Part shown: in pieces, positions 27,508 through 36,642 of the stretch
Numbering within the stretch: position 1 is the stretch's first letter
How the letters are laid out: each line of letters opens with the position of its first letter
Origin: Alcanivoracaceae bacterium
Lineage (GTDB): Bacteria > Pseudomonadota > Gammaproteobacteria > Pseudomonadales > Alcanivoracaceae
DNA length: 64,000 bases
Direction of reading: 5' to 3'
Assembly (NCBI GenBank): GCA_029210325.1
Contig: JARGPU010000002.1
Location: forward strand, 1 to 64,000
The notes under the pieces: generated by a model
Told to the model about the DNA's origin: nothing
The model's input: the letters and a program-made list of their open reading frames with translations, nothing else
Database searches by the model: none
Position numbers and translations under genes: made by a program

Positions 27508-30084
27508 TCAGACATCTTGGTGCAGTGCCTTGAGCTGGTAAAGGGCTTGCAGGGCATCTCTGGGACTCATGTTGTCGGGGTCCAGCTCGCTGAGCTGCTG
27601 TTCCAGCGCTGATGGCGAGCTGTTGAACAGGTCCGCCTGTGCCGGGTGGGTGCCAATGGAGGCAGAACCTTGCGGGCCAACGGAGACCGTCTGGCCGCTT
27701 TCCAGTTGCGCCAGCCTTGCCCTTGCGGCGCGGATCACACTGGCAGGCACACCGGCCAGCTGCGCCACCTGCAGGCCGTAGCTGCGACTGGCAGGCCCCT
27801 CTTGAACCCGGTGCAGGAAGACAATGCCATCACCATGTTCGCTGGCAGTCAGGTGGGCATTGCGCACCGTCGTCAGTTCGTCCGGTAGGCGGGTCAATTC
27901 GAAGTAGTGAGTGGCGAACAGGGTAAACGACTGCTGTTCGCTAGCCAGTCGGGTAGCCGCTGCCCAGGCAAGGGCCAGGCCATCGAAGGTACTGGTGCCG
28001 CGGCCGATCTCATCCATAAGCACCAGCGATTTGCTGGTGGCATTGTTGAGAATATTGGCGGTCTCGGTCATTTCCACCATAAAGGTAGAGCGTCCCCCGG
28101 CCAGATCATCGGCGGAGCCAATGCGGGTAAAGATTCGGTCGATGGGGCCGATGCTGGCACTGGCTGCAGGTACACAGCAGCCGATATGAGCCAGCAGCAC
28201 GATTAAAGCAGTCTGCCGCATGTAAGTGGATTTACCGCCCATATTCGGGCCGGTGATGATCAGCATGCGGCGCTGGTTATCCAGATGCAGACTGTTAGGC
28301 ACGAAGGCTTCTTCCAGCACCTGTTCTACTACCGGATGACGGCCATCAATAATTTCTACAATCGGTTCATCTACCAGTGACGCGGGGACCAGATTCAGAG
28401 CTTCTGCGCGTTCGGCAAAGCAGGCCAGCACGTCTAGCTCGGCCAACGCTGCGGCACTGCGTTGCAAATCACCGAGTTGCTCGTTCAGGCGATCAAGTAA
28501 CTCTTCATACAGGGCTTTCTCCAGCGCCAGTGCCTTACTTGAAGCAGACAGTGCCTTGTCTTCAAAGGTTTTCAATTCGGGAGTGATAAATCGCTCGGTA
28601 TTTTTCATCGTCTGTCGACGAATATAGTCCGCAGGGACCTGCTCGGCATCACGGCGCGACAGCTCAATGTAGTAGCCATGCACGCGGTTGTATTTCACTC
28701 GCAAGGTGGCAAGGCTGGTGCGCGCACGCTCCCGTTCTTCAATATCTACCAGAATGCTGCCAGCGTCTTCGCTGATGCTGCGCAGTTCGTCCAGATCACT
28801 GTTATAGCCTTCCGCAATTACGCCACCATCGCGCATTAACATGGGCGGGTTTTCAACGATGGCTTTTTGCAGTAACTCACATTGCTCCGGGAAAACACCC
28901 AGCTTGTCGCGCAACGCCGCTAGTGAGCCGGTGGCCGGCAGAGTGTCCTGCAGGGCGGGTAGGGCGGCAAGACTGCGAGCCAGTCGGGTTAAATCCCGTG
29001 GTCTTGCCGAGCGCAGTGCCACTCGACCAAGGATGCGTTCCATGTCACCGATGTCATCAAGCAGTGTGCGGATGTTTTCGAACTGCCAGCCTTCGCGCAG
29101 TATGGTGATTCGCTCACTACGCTCGTTAATACGCTCTTTTCTACGCAACGGCTGATGTAACCAGCGGCGCAACAGACGCGCGCCCATGGCGGTAATGGTG
29201 CTGTCCAGAACCCACGCCAACGTATGGCTGTCGCGACCATCCAGAGTCTGCGTCAGCTCAAGATTGCGACGCGTGGCCGCATCCATATGGATGCCATCAT
29301 CATGGGACTCAATCGACATGCTATTAAGATGGGGCAGGGCGTTGCGCTGGGTTTCACGGGCATAGCCAAGCAGGCTGCCGGCGGCGGCAATTTCCAGCGC
29401 CGAAGGGTTACCAAAACCTGCCAGATCATGCGTGCCAAATTGCTTGCATAACAAACGCTGAGCGGTGTCCGGATCAAACTCCCATACCGGTCGGGCACGT
29501 GCGCCAGCACGCTTGCGCACTGACTCGGGCAAAGCGGCGCTTTCGTCATACAGCAGTTCCGCAGGTTGAAGTCGCTCGATAATGGCCAGCAGGGCTTCAC
29601 GTCCCTCGACCCGGGTTACCGTCAGTCTGCCAGCCGCCAGATCCAGCGATGCGGCGCCATAGTGTTCGCCATTCGCCGCTACGGCGCACAGCAGCGTGTC
29701 GCGGCGCTCATCCAGCAAGGCTTCATCACTGACGGTGCCAGGGGTGACGATTCGGGCAACTCGCCGCTCCACCGGGCCCTTGCTGGTAGCCGGGTCACCA
29801 AACTGCTCACAGATCACCACCGATTCACCAAGGCGCACCAGTCGTCCCAGATAACCTTCGGCGGCATGGTGGGGCAGGCCTGCCATGGCAATGGGTCGGC
29901 CAGCACTCTGGCCCCGGGAGGTCAGGGTGATATCCAGCAACCGCGCAGCTTTTTCGGCATCGCCATAGAACAGCTCGTAAAAGTCGCCCATGCGGTAGAA
30001 CACCAGATGATCCGGGTGCTCGGCTTTGATGCGCAGGTACTGCTGCATCATTGGGGTGTGTTGCGAAAAATCGTCACTTTTCAT
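27508..30084 (-). CDS. mutS: DNA mismatch repair ATPase MutS
   Basis: The full-length 858-residue protein has the mismatch-reading Phe-Tyr-Glu in [19 protein letters not shown] near the N-terminus, the connector, lever and clamp domains, and the ABC-type ATPase with P-loop [15 protein letters not shown], Walker [17 protein letters not shown] and the [13 protein letters not shown] segment. It recognises base mismatches and small loops in DNA and calls in MutL. The C-terminus (about 800-858) carries the tetramerisation tail. Downstream is fdxA; upstream lies the left end of the island, so the mutS promoter may have been replaced by island DNA. The gene itself is intact. Confidence 0.97.
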   Translation of the reverse strand: MKSDDFSQHTPMMQQYLRIKAEHPDHLVFYRMGDFYELFYGDAEKAARLLDITLTSRGQSAGRPIAMAGLPHHAAEGYLGRLVRLGESVVICEQFGDPATSKGPVERRVARIVTPGTVSDEALLDERRDTLLCAVAANGEHYGAASLDLAAGRLTVTRVEGREALLAIIERLQPAELLYDESAALPESVRKRAGARARPVWEFDPDTAQRLLCKQFGTHDLAGFGNPSALEIAAAGSLLGYARETQRNALPHLNSMSIESHDDGIHMDAATRRNLELTQTLDGRDSHTLAWVLDSTITAMGARLLRRWLHQPLRRKERINERSERITILREGWQFENIRTLLDDIGDMERILGRVALRSARPRDLTRLARSLAALPALQDTLPATGSLAALRDKLGVFPEQCELLQKAIVENPPMLMRDGGVIAEGYNSDLDELRSISEDAGSILVDIEERERARTSLATLRVKYNRVHGYYIELSRRDAEQVPADYIRRQTMKNTERFITPELKTFEDKALSASSKALALEKALYEELLDRLNEQLGDLQRSAAALAELDVLACFAERAEALNLVPASLVDEPIVEIIDGRHPVVEQVLEEAFVPNSLHLDNQRRMLIITGPNMGGKSTYMRQTALIVLLAHIGCCVPAASASIGPIDRIFTRIGSADDLAGGRSTFMVEMTETANILNNATSKSLVLMDEIGRGTSTFDGLALAWAAATRLASEQQSFTLFATHYFELTRLPDELTTVRNAHLTASEHGDGIVFLHRVQEGPASRSYGLQVAQLAGVPASVIRAARARLAQLESGQTVSVGPQGSASIGTHPAQADLFNSSPSALEQQLSELDPDNMSPRDALQALYQLKALHQDV

Positions 30085-30203
30085 ATCAAGGCTCTAGCCC
30101 CGTTTTTGGGGTATAAAACAAATAAAAACAATAAGTTAATTTAATTTTGGGGCTTTCGTCTTGGTTCGCACGTTTCCGTCAAAGTGCTCCCCAAGTCGCA
30201 AAT

Positions 30204-30280
30204 CTAGTATAGGTTCTAGTATAGCTTTTTGAGCTTGGCCCGATATGACGTGTTATACTGCCCCGAACCTATACTGGTTC
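30204..30280. repeat. Left island end: repeats around TAGTATAG
   Basis: The motif TAGTATAG occurs twice in direct orientation (30205-30212 and 30217-30224), and a 16-bp palindrome GAACCTATACTGGTTC lies at 30265-30280. The 13-base stretch TAGTATAGCTTTT (30217-30229) recurs exactly at 40580-40592, beyond the YnfA gene. The cluster lies between mutS and the integrase start and fits an attachment or integrase arm-binding site. The 300 bases between mutS and the integrase hold no gene. Confidence 0.6.
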
Positions 30281-30386
30281 AGCTGCAGGCCAGGCCAGCC
30301 CTGATTATCCGCGTTTGGCTTGAAATCATGGGTGTGCGTCAAATCGAGAGTGTGTGTAAATCAAAGTGCGGGAGCATAGCAAACCC

Positions 30387-31727
30387 ATGACTACGCCTCT
30401 ATCCGTCAGGGCCATCGAGTCCATGCGTCCTGGTGATAAGCCGAAGACTGATGCCGGCGAAACATTAGGGCTACGGGTGTCCTGTGCCGAGTCCGGAGTA
30501 CGCACCTTCATCTACCGCTACCGTAGCCCGGAGACGGGAAAGCTCGTGCAGCTCAAGCTTGGTCACTACCCCGGCCTGAAACTGGCGGAAGCCAGAATGC
30601 AGGTTGTCAGGATGAAGGAGCTCCAGCGTGCTGGCGTGTGCCCCAAGGCCCGGCAGGAAAGGGATCTCGCCGCGAAGCTGGAAGAGGAGAAGCGTGCCCT
30701 GCAAGAGCAGGAGGCCGCAGCTTTCTCCGTTGCGGATCTGATCGAGCTGTATCTGACCGAGGTAATAGAGGATCGGATGATCCAGGATGCCCGCACGGGC
30801 AAGCCAAGACGTATGACCGGCGCCAGAAAGCCCAAGGGGCAGGCGGAAGTTCGCCGCATGCTTTACAGCGACCCTGTCCGGGTGCTCGGAGGTACACCTG
30901 CTAACGAGATTACCCGCAAGCATGTGGTTGATCTGATCCGAGAGATTCTGGCTCGTGGCGCCAACGTTCAGGCGGGCAGTGTGCTGAGGGAGCTGACAGC
31001 TGCCTTCGAGTACACCATCGCCATGGGCAAGCTGCCAGATGACTTTGCCAATCCGGCGCTGCTGGCCAAGAGCAGCCTAAGAACGGCCAGGGTGAAACTG
31101 AGTCCCGAGAAAGGGCGCCGGGCGCTGTCCGATGAGGATCTCCGCGCCTTGCTGGCCTGGCTGCCAGGCTCCGGGTTCTCCGTCACCCAGAAGAACGTCA
31201 TTCGTCTGACTCTGTGGACCGGCTGTCGCACCGGTGAGGTCTGCGGGGCCCAGTGGCGGGACGTCGACCTGAAGAAGGGTGTCTGGCATATGCGGGACTC
31301 CAAGAACGGAGCGGAGCGTCATGTCCAGCTATCTCGTCAGGCTGTTGCTTTCCTGACGCAACTCAAGCTAAACGCTACCACCTACCTGTTCCCGTCCTCT
31401 CGCTCCGGCAAGCCGATCCAGCAGAAGTCACTAACGGAAGCCAAGTGGCAGCTCAGGCACCCGGAGCAGGTGCAGAATCGGCGCGTATACCAGCCGGAGC
31501 AGCGGTGGCTGACGACTATTGATGACTGGTCACCCCATGACCTGCGCCGCACCGTCCGGACCGGGCTGTCGCGTCTTGGCTGCCCCAGCGAAGTGGCTGA
31601 GGCGATCCTGGGGCACTCCCGCAAGGGCATTGAAGGTACGTATGACCTGCACCGCTACGAGGAGCAGTGCCAGGTCTGGCTGCAGAAATGGGCTGATCAC
31701 CTGGATGGGTTGATTTCGATTACTTGA
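30387..31727 (+). CDS. P4-type tyrosine recombinase / integrase
   Basis: The product (446 residues from the ATG at 30387; an ATG seven codons upstream is possible) has an N-terminal DUF4102-like arm-binding domain (LSVRAIESMRPGDKPKTDAGETLGLRVSCAESGVRTFIYRYRSP...), a core-binding domain, and a catalytic domain with the recombinase residues Arg (LTLWTGCRTGEVCG), Lys (SKNGAERHV), His-x-x-Arg (HDLRRTVRTGL), His (LGHSRKG) and Tyr (EGTYDLHRYEEQ). It catalyses site-specific insertion and excision of the island. The length suits P4-type integrases. It reads towards the metal-resistance genes, standing at the left end as is usual. Catalytic residues are all present, so it may be active. Confidence 0.93.
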   Translation: MTTPLSVRAIESMRPGDKPKTDAGETLGLRVSCAESGVRTFIYRYRSPETGKLVQLKLGHYPGLKLAEARMQVVRMKELQRAGVCPKARQERDLAAKLEEEKRALQEQEAAAFSVADLIELYLTEVIEDRMIQDARTGKPRRMTGARKPKGQAEVRRMLYSDPVRVLGGTPANEITRKHVVDLIREILARGANVQAGSVLRELTAAFEYTIAMGKLPDDFANPALLAKSSLRTARVKLSPEKGRRALSDEDLRALLAWLPGSGFSVTQKNVIRLTLWTGCRTGEVCGAQWRDVDLKKGVWHMRDSKNGAERHVQLSRQAVAFLTQLKLNATTYLFPSSRSGKPIQQKSLTEAKWQLRHPEQVQNRRVYQPEQRWLTTIDDWSPHDLRRTVRTGLSRLGCPSEVAEAILGHSRKGIEGTYDLHRYEEQCQVWLQKWADHLDGLISIT

Positions 31728-31884
31728 GTAGTCGTTCTTGAAGGCGCTTTTTGCGACATTCCAGAGATTCTTTCGCAGATCCTTTTTCAAAGCGTAGGTG
31801 CTTTGTTGCTTGCTGTATCTCCACCTGATGGCGATTCACTTTACGATAAAGCTTTCTATACCCGCTAGTCACTTTACGCTGTCG

Positions 31885-32053
31885 TTAAGCAGAGTGCCCC
31901 GTGGCGTCTGGAATCAGGGCTAACATAGATGATCGCTGTGCCCTGATGGGCACGCTCTGCGGGAGTCACACCTCTACAATTCTTGGTGGACGGACACAAG
32001 GGGTGAAACCTTGAAGGCGGAGCCCGCCCTGCTCAAAGACGGGCTCCTTTTTT
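31885..32053 (+). ncRNA. Candidate structured RNA between integrase and PII gene
   Basis: This gene-free stretch of about 170 bases contains nested stems. AGAGTGCCC (31891) can pair with GGGCACGCTCT (31949), enclosing AGGGC/GCCCT. CACACCTC (31968) nearly pairs with the AGGGGTG at 31999, and a GGAGCCCG/CGGGCTCC terminator stem at 32019-32047 is followed by TTTTTT. The terminator faces away from the integrase, 290 bases beyond its stop, so it may end an independent small RNA. No promoter is obvious and I recognise no family. The 326 bases between the integrase and the PII gene hold nothing else. Confidence 0.4.
32019..32053 (+). terminator. Rho-independent terminator facing the czc operon
   Basis: The stem GGAGCCCG/CGGGCTCC (32019-32026 and 32040-32047) has a 13-base loop and is followed by six T. 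The T run is on the plus strand only, so it terminates rightward transcription and shields the convergent PII-czc operon. Confidence 0.8.
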
Positions 32054-32394
32054 CATACAACCGAACTGTCCTCAACACCATCTTCGATCCGGATCGCGCG
32101 GCGGACATCGCTGACAAAAATGCGGCCATCGCCGCGTAGTCCGGTATGCGCTTCGGTTTTCAACACCTGGATCACTTCATCCACGTACTGATCGTGACAG
32201 ATGATTTCCACTTTTACGTGTTTGACAAAATCGCCAGCACCGTCAATCGGGTTGGTGGCACTGGTGTTGACCTTGCTCCTGCCGAAGCCGACGACGTGGG
32301 CGACACTCATGCCGGTGACGCCCTGCACGCGATGCAGGGCCAGGGTCACGGCTTCCAGCTTGCGGTGTTTGATATAGGCTGTGATCTCTTGCAT
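32053..32394 (-). CDS. PII-like signalling protein in the czc operon
   Basis: The 113-residue protein has the compact PII fold pattern (MQEITAYIKHRKLEAVTLALHRV ... GMSVAHVVGFGRSK ... VEIICHDQYVDEVIQVLKTEAHTGLRGDGRIFVSDVRRAIRIEDG). The GDGRIFV segment is characteristic of the PII B-loop and C-terminal strand. PII-like proteins placed next to RND metal efflux genes are known in several gamma-proteobacteria; what they sense there is unresolved. The typical T-loop uridylylated tyrosine region is not evident, so standard nitrogen signalling is unlikely. It is the last gene of the operon that starts with CzcI/CzcC. Confidence 0.8.
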   Translation of the reverse strand: MQEITAYIKHRKLEAVTLALHRVQGVTGMSVAHVVGFGRSKVNTSATNPIDGAGDFVKHVKVEIICHDQYVDEVIQVLKTEAHTGLRGDGRIFVSDVRRAIRIEDGVEDSSVV

Positions 32395-32409
32395 GTCAGT
32401 TGCTCCAGA

Positions 32410-35400
32410 TTAGTGTGATTCGCTCATGTCGGCGGGCTTGTCGGCAAACCAGTGGTACAGCGCGGGAATAACCAGCAGGGTCAATATGGTGGCTGTGACC
32501 AGACCACCAACGACGACAGTGGCCAGTGGTCGCTGCACCTCACTGCCAGTGCCGGTGGCGAACAACAGCGGAAACAACCCAAGGGCGGTTGTGACAGCAG
32601 TCATGATCACCGCGCGTAGTCTGGCGCAGGCGGCGCGCACACTGGCTTCGGCAATGGACATCCCGTCCTTGACCAGTTCATTGAGGTAACTGACCAGTAC
32701 CAGTCCGTTCTCGAGAGCGATACCAAAGAGGGCGATGAAGCCGACCGAGGCAGGCACTGAAAGGCTCTGGCCGCTTAACCACAGCGCGACGATACCGCCG
32801 ACCAGGGCCAGCGGGATATTGAGCATGATAAGCAGTGCGTTTCGCAGGGACCGGAAATTGACGAACAGCATGAGAAAGACCAGCGCCAGGGTAATAGGAA
32901 CCACAATCATTAGACGCTTGTTCGCCTGCTGCTGAAGTTCGAACTGTCCTCCCCATTTGAGGAAATACCCCGGTGGCAAGTCCACTTGCGCGGCGATGGC
33001 AGCATCGGCCTCGGCCACGAAGGAACCGATATCCCGGTCGCGGACATTGGTCTGGATGGTGATAAAGCGCTGATTGTTTTCCCTGGTGATCTGGCGCGGC
33101 CCCACCACCTCCTCGATGTCTGCCAGTTCCTCCAGGGGGATACGCTGGCCAGAAGCGTTTTCGATAATGAGCTGCCCGATGACATCGGCCCGGTTGCGAG
33201 CGGACTCTTCAAGCCGGACATAGATGTCAAAACGGCGGATGCCCTCGAATACCTGTCCGGCCTCGCCGCCGCCCACGGCGACGCTCAAGGTGCGCTGCAC
33301 ATCGCTGACATTCAGGCCATAGCGGGCGATGGCATCCCGATTCAGCGTGATACGCAGTTGCGGCGTGCCGCCAATTTGATCGCGCTGGACATCCTGAGCA
33401 CCTTGAACAGTGCGTATTACCTGTTCGATAGCCTGTGCTTTCTCGGCCAGAACATCCAGGTCGTCGCCAAACAGCTTGGCGGCAAGCTCGGCCTTTGTGC
33501 CGGTCAGCAATTCATCTACAGCCGCCGCGATGGGCTGGGTGAAGTTGAACTGTGCGCCAGGAAAGTCTGCGAATTTTTCGCCCATTGCTGCATAGAGGCC
33601 GTCGAGTGTCTCTGCGCTCTGCCATTCGTCCTGGGGCTTCAGCGCCACGAAAATTTCCGCGTTATTCACCGGGTCGGCGTGCGCACCGACTTCACCACGA
33701 CCAATCCGTGATACCACTTGAGTGACTTCAGGGAATGCGGCTATCAGTTGTCGCTCGAATACACCGATTGTTGTCTCGGCTTTTTCCAGCGAAATGGATG
33801 GCGCCATGGTGGCACGAATCAGTAGATCACCCTCATTGAAGCGCGGGACGAACTCCGATCCCAGCCGTGGAGCGACCAAAATGCCAATAAGTAAAACCAC
33901 AGCCGCAATCGTCAGCGCCACGCCACGGCGGGCGACCATGGTCTCTACCAGCGGTTGGTATCCTTTCAGCAGCAGGCTGACAATATCCTTTTGGGGTTTG
34001 TCAGCATCTTCCTGGGGACGCCTCATCAGCAGGGACGAGGCCACCGGCGCCACGATCAAGGCAAAGACGAGTGAGCCGAGCATGGCTACCGCCACGGTAT
34101 AGGCCAGTGGCCGGAAGGTCGCTCCTTCTACACCCTGAAGGGTAAACAACGGCAAAAACACAATAATGATAATACTGATGGCAAACAGAATAGGGCGCGC
34201 CACGGCCTGACAGGCTCTGGCCACCAGATGCAGGCGCGATTCGTCCGGGGAGGATTCACGCAACATCCGGTCGATGTTCTCTACCACCACGACCGCGCCA
34301 TCCACCATCATGCCGATCGCGATGGCAATCCCGCCCAGCGACATCAGGTTGGCGGAGATATCGAAGAATTTCATGGCGAGAAACGTGAAGCCGACGGAAA
34401 ACGGGATCGACAGTGCCACCACGATGCTGGGTCGGAGCCCTCCCATAAACGCCAGTAACACCAGCGCTACCAGAATGATTCCTTGCAACAAGGCATTGAT
34501 AACCGTGCTCACCGCCGCCTTGACCAATGTCGCCTGGTCGTAATAGGGCTGGACCTCGATGCCCTCGGGCAGGTTCTCGTTGATCGTGGCAAGTTCCTCC
34601 TTGACGGCGGCGATGACCTGGGAGGTATTGCTGCCGATCAGTTTCAGCACCATCCCTACAACCACTTCTCCTTCGCCGTCCTTGGTGGTGAGTCCGCGCC
34701 TGATTTCGCCACCTATGTCCAATTCACCCAGCTGGTGCAGATAAACGGGCGTGCCGTCGATGGTTTTCACTACGATATTGCGCAGTGCCTCAAGGTCCGT
34801 GGCCAGACCGACGGAGCGCACGATGTACTCTTCATCATTCTTGACGATGAACTGTGCCCCGGCGTTGGCATTGTTGGCCTCTATGCGCTCCTTGATGTCG
34901 GGCAGTGACACGTCATATCGAAGCAGGGCGTTGGGGGCGATGCGTACCTGGAATTGCTTGACCTCACCGCCGATGGAAAGGACTTCCGTCACGCCTTTGA
35001 CTGTCTGCAGGTTGAACTTGATGATCCAGTCTTGGACCTCGCGCAATTCCGTGTTGCTGTATTGTCCGCTGGTGTCCTCCAGCACGTAGAAAAGAATCTG
35101 TCCAAGCCCGGTGGTAATGGGGCCCATAACCGGCTCACCGAAGCCGTCGGGAATAGTCTCCCGGGCCACCTGCAACCGTTCCCCCACTAACTGTCGGGCA
35201 AAGTAGATGTCAGTGCCATCCTCGAAATAAATGTTAACCACCGACAGGCCAAAGTTGGAGATCGACCGCACATGGTCCAGTTGCGGCAAGCCATTCATGG
35301 CGCTTTCGATGGGATAAGTGACGTACTTTTCTACCTCTTCCGGCGCCAGACCTTCAGTTTCCACAAACACCTGCACCAAAGACGGTGAGATGTCCGGGTA

Positions 35401-35511
35401 GGCGTCAACAGGCAGGGTTCGGTAGGCGGAGTACCCGCCGATAAGCATTGCCAGAGAGATCACGACAACCAGCAGTCGGTTCTCCAGCGCAAAACGAATA
35501 AGGGTTTGCAT
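32410..35511 (-). CDS. czcA: Heavy-metal RND efflux pump CzcA
   Basis: The 1033-residue inner-membrane pump has the 12-TM RND design of two halves, with TM1 at the start (FALENRLLVVVISLAMLIGG), a large periplasmic loop, the TM4 proton-relay region (LMSLGGIAIAIGMMVDGAVVVVENI, containing GGIAIAIGMMVDGAVV), a repeat around residue 525 and a second loop. It is of the HME subfamily (divalent metal export) and works with CzcB and CzcC. Neighbours (PII-like, CDF transporter) suggest Zn/Cd/Co; Cu/Ag is less likely because CusA-type methionine residues are not the obvious feature here. Confidence 0.9.
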   Translation of the reverse strand: MQTLIRFALENRLLVVVISLAMLIGGYSAYRTLPVDAYPDISPSLVQVFVETEGLAPEEVEKYVTYPIESAMNGLPQLDHVRSISNFGLSVVNIYFEDGTDIYFARQLVGERLQVARETIPDGFGEPVMGPITTGLGQILFYVLEDTSGQYSNTELREVQDWIIKFNLQTVKGVTEVLSIGGEVKQFQVRIAPNALLRYDVSLPDIKERIEANNANAGAQFIVKNDEEYIVRSVGLATDLEALRNIVVKTIDGTPVYLHQLGELDIGGEIRRGLTTKDGEGEVVVGMVLKLIGSNTSQVIAAVKEELATINENLPEGIEVQPYYDQATLVKAAVSTVINALLQGIILVALVLLAFMGGLRPSIVVALSIPFSVGFTFLAMKFFDISANLMSLGGIAIAIGMMVDGAVVVVENIDRMLRESSPDESRLHLVARACQAVARPILFAISIIIIVFLPLFTLQGVEGATFRPLAYTVAVAMLGSLVFALIVAPVASSLLMRRPQEDADKPQKDIVSLLLKGYQPLVETMVARRGVALTIAAVVLLIGILVAPRLGSEFVPRFNEGDLLIRATMAPSISLEKAETTIGVFERQLIAAFPEVTQVVSRIGRGEVGAHADPVNNAEIFVALKPQDEWQSAETLDGLYAAMGEKFADFPGAQFNFTQPIAAAVDELLTGTKAELAAKLFGDDLDVLAEKAQAIEQVIRTVQGAQDVQRDQIGGTPQLRITLNRDAIARYGLNVSDVQRTLSVAVGGGEAGQVFEGIRRFDIYVRLEESARNRADVIGQLIIENASGQRIPLEELADIEEVVGPRQITRENNQRFITIQTNVRDRDIGSFVAEADAAIAAQVDLPPGYFLKWGGQFELQQQANKRLMIVVPITLALVFLMLFVNFRSLRNALLIMLNIPLALVGGIVALWLSGQSLSVPASVGFIALFGIALENGLVLVSYLNELVKDGMSIAEASVRAACARLRAVIMTAVTTALGLFPLLFATGTGSEVQRPLATVVVGGLVTATILTLLVIPALYHWFADKPADMSESH

Positions 35512-35526
35512 ACTGTTTTCCCGCGA

Positions 35527-36642
35527 TTAGTGGTTGTGGCCGGATTCAAATTCGCTTTTCTGAAGCTCCGCCTTGAGCACAAAGCCACCCTTGGATACAT
35601 ACTTTTCGCCAGCACTAAGGCCTGCCAGAATCTCGACCTGATCACTGTCGTTGCGGCCGACCTTTACCGCCCGTGGCTGCCAGGTTTCGCCTTGTTGCAC
35701 AAAAATGGTCGGCTGGCTTTCAACATCGATGACGGCGCTTTGGGGGACTACGACGGCGGCAGGGAATTCGTCGAGGGTAATGTTAGCCCTGACGAACATG
35801 CCGGGCTTCCATTCCAGATTCTCATTGGCCAGAAAAACGCGCGCCAGGCCGGTGCGTGTGCCTTCGTCCACAAGGGGGGCCACATAGTCGATAGTGGCGT
35901 TGACTGACTCAGGTCCGTGAGTGGTCGTGATGCGCACGGGCTGCCCCGCTTTTACACGCGATATTTGTTTCGGATAGAGGGAGATGTCTACCCAGAGAGT
36001 TGATAAATCCGCGATAACGAAAGCAGTATCGTCTGGGGACAGATGTTCTCCCTGTGCCACCTGACGTTTGATGACGACGCCATCTATCAGGGACTTCAGC
36101 GAAAAGCGTACGAGTGTGTCTGAGCTCTCTGCTTCCGCGAGAGTGTCTCCCGCCTTGATGTGGTCGCCAATCCTGGCTCGTATCTTGGTGATTTTTGCTG
36201 CAAAACGCGGTGTGATTTGTGCCACAGCTTCCTCGTTGAGCCGTACTTCCCCAGGAAGAGATGCCTGTTGGCGAATGACGCCGGTCTGGGCAGACGCGAT
36301 TTCGCCTCCGAACTCACGCAGAAGTTCGGCGCTGAAGGTCAGTTCTGGCTCTTCATTTTCCTCATGACCTTCATGGCCTTCATGGCCTTTTTCTGCGGCA
36401 TGACCCTCATCTTCGTGAGCATCAGGGCCATCCTTGCCGTGCTCCGCTTCGTCATGGTCTTCTTCGTGCTTTTCGTCGTGGTCCTCCTCATGATCTTCAT
36501 CATGGTCATCATGGAGAGGGCCTGGTTCATGCTGCGCTTTTTCCAGGGTGTCCTGCTTACTTGAATTGGCCTCTGACGCAAACAAGGTAGTGGAACTGGT
36601 CAGGAGCAAAATCACCATCAGGTTCGGGATTACTTTTTTCAT
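35527..36642 (-). CDS. czcB: Periplasmic adaptor CzcB (membrane fusion protein)
   Basis: The 371-residue adaptor has a signal peptide (MKKVIPNLMVILLLTSSTTLFA), a region rich in His, Asp and Glu (about 35-100, HEPGPLHDDHDEDHEEDHDEKHEEDHDEAEHGKDG) that may hold metal, and then barrel-sandwich and lipoyl-like domains. It links CzcA to the outer-membrane channel. Its start overlaps the czcC stop by four bases (ATGA), so the operon reads C-B-A. The tail FESGHNH is also metal-friendly. The start at 36642 is set by the overlap. Confidence 0.88.
   Translation of the reverse strand: MKKVIPNLMVILLLTSSTTLFASEANSSKQDTLEKAQHEPGPLHDDHDEDHEEDHDEKHEEDHDEAEHGKDGPDAHEDEGHAAEKGHEGHEGHEENEEPELTFSAELLREFGGEIASAQTGVIRQQASLPGEVRLNEEAVAQITPRFAAKITKIRARIGDHIKAGDTLAEAESSDTLVRFSLKSLIDGVVIKRQVAQGEHLSPDDTAFVIADLSTLWVDISLYPKQISRVKAGQPVRITTTHGPESVNATIDYVAPLVDEGTRTGLARVFLANENLEWKPGMFVRANITLDEFPAAVVVPQSAVIDVESQPTIFVQQGETWQPRAVKVGRNDSDQVEILAGLSAGEKYVSKGGFVLKAELQKSEFESGHNH

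Noticed and set aside
31885-32053. tmRNA or known riboswitch in the gap
   Set aside because: No tRNA-like end, no tag frame and no recognised aptamer core; kept only as an unknown RNA candidate.
32986-33711. 241-codon plus-strand frame
   Set aside because: Antisense to czcA and without domain signals.
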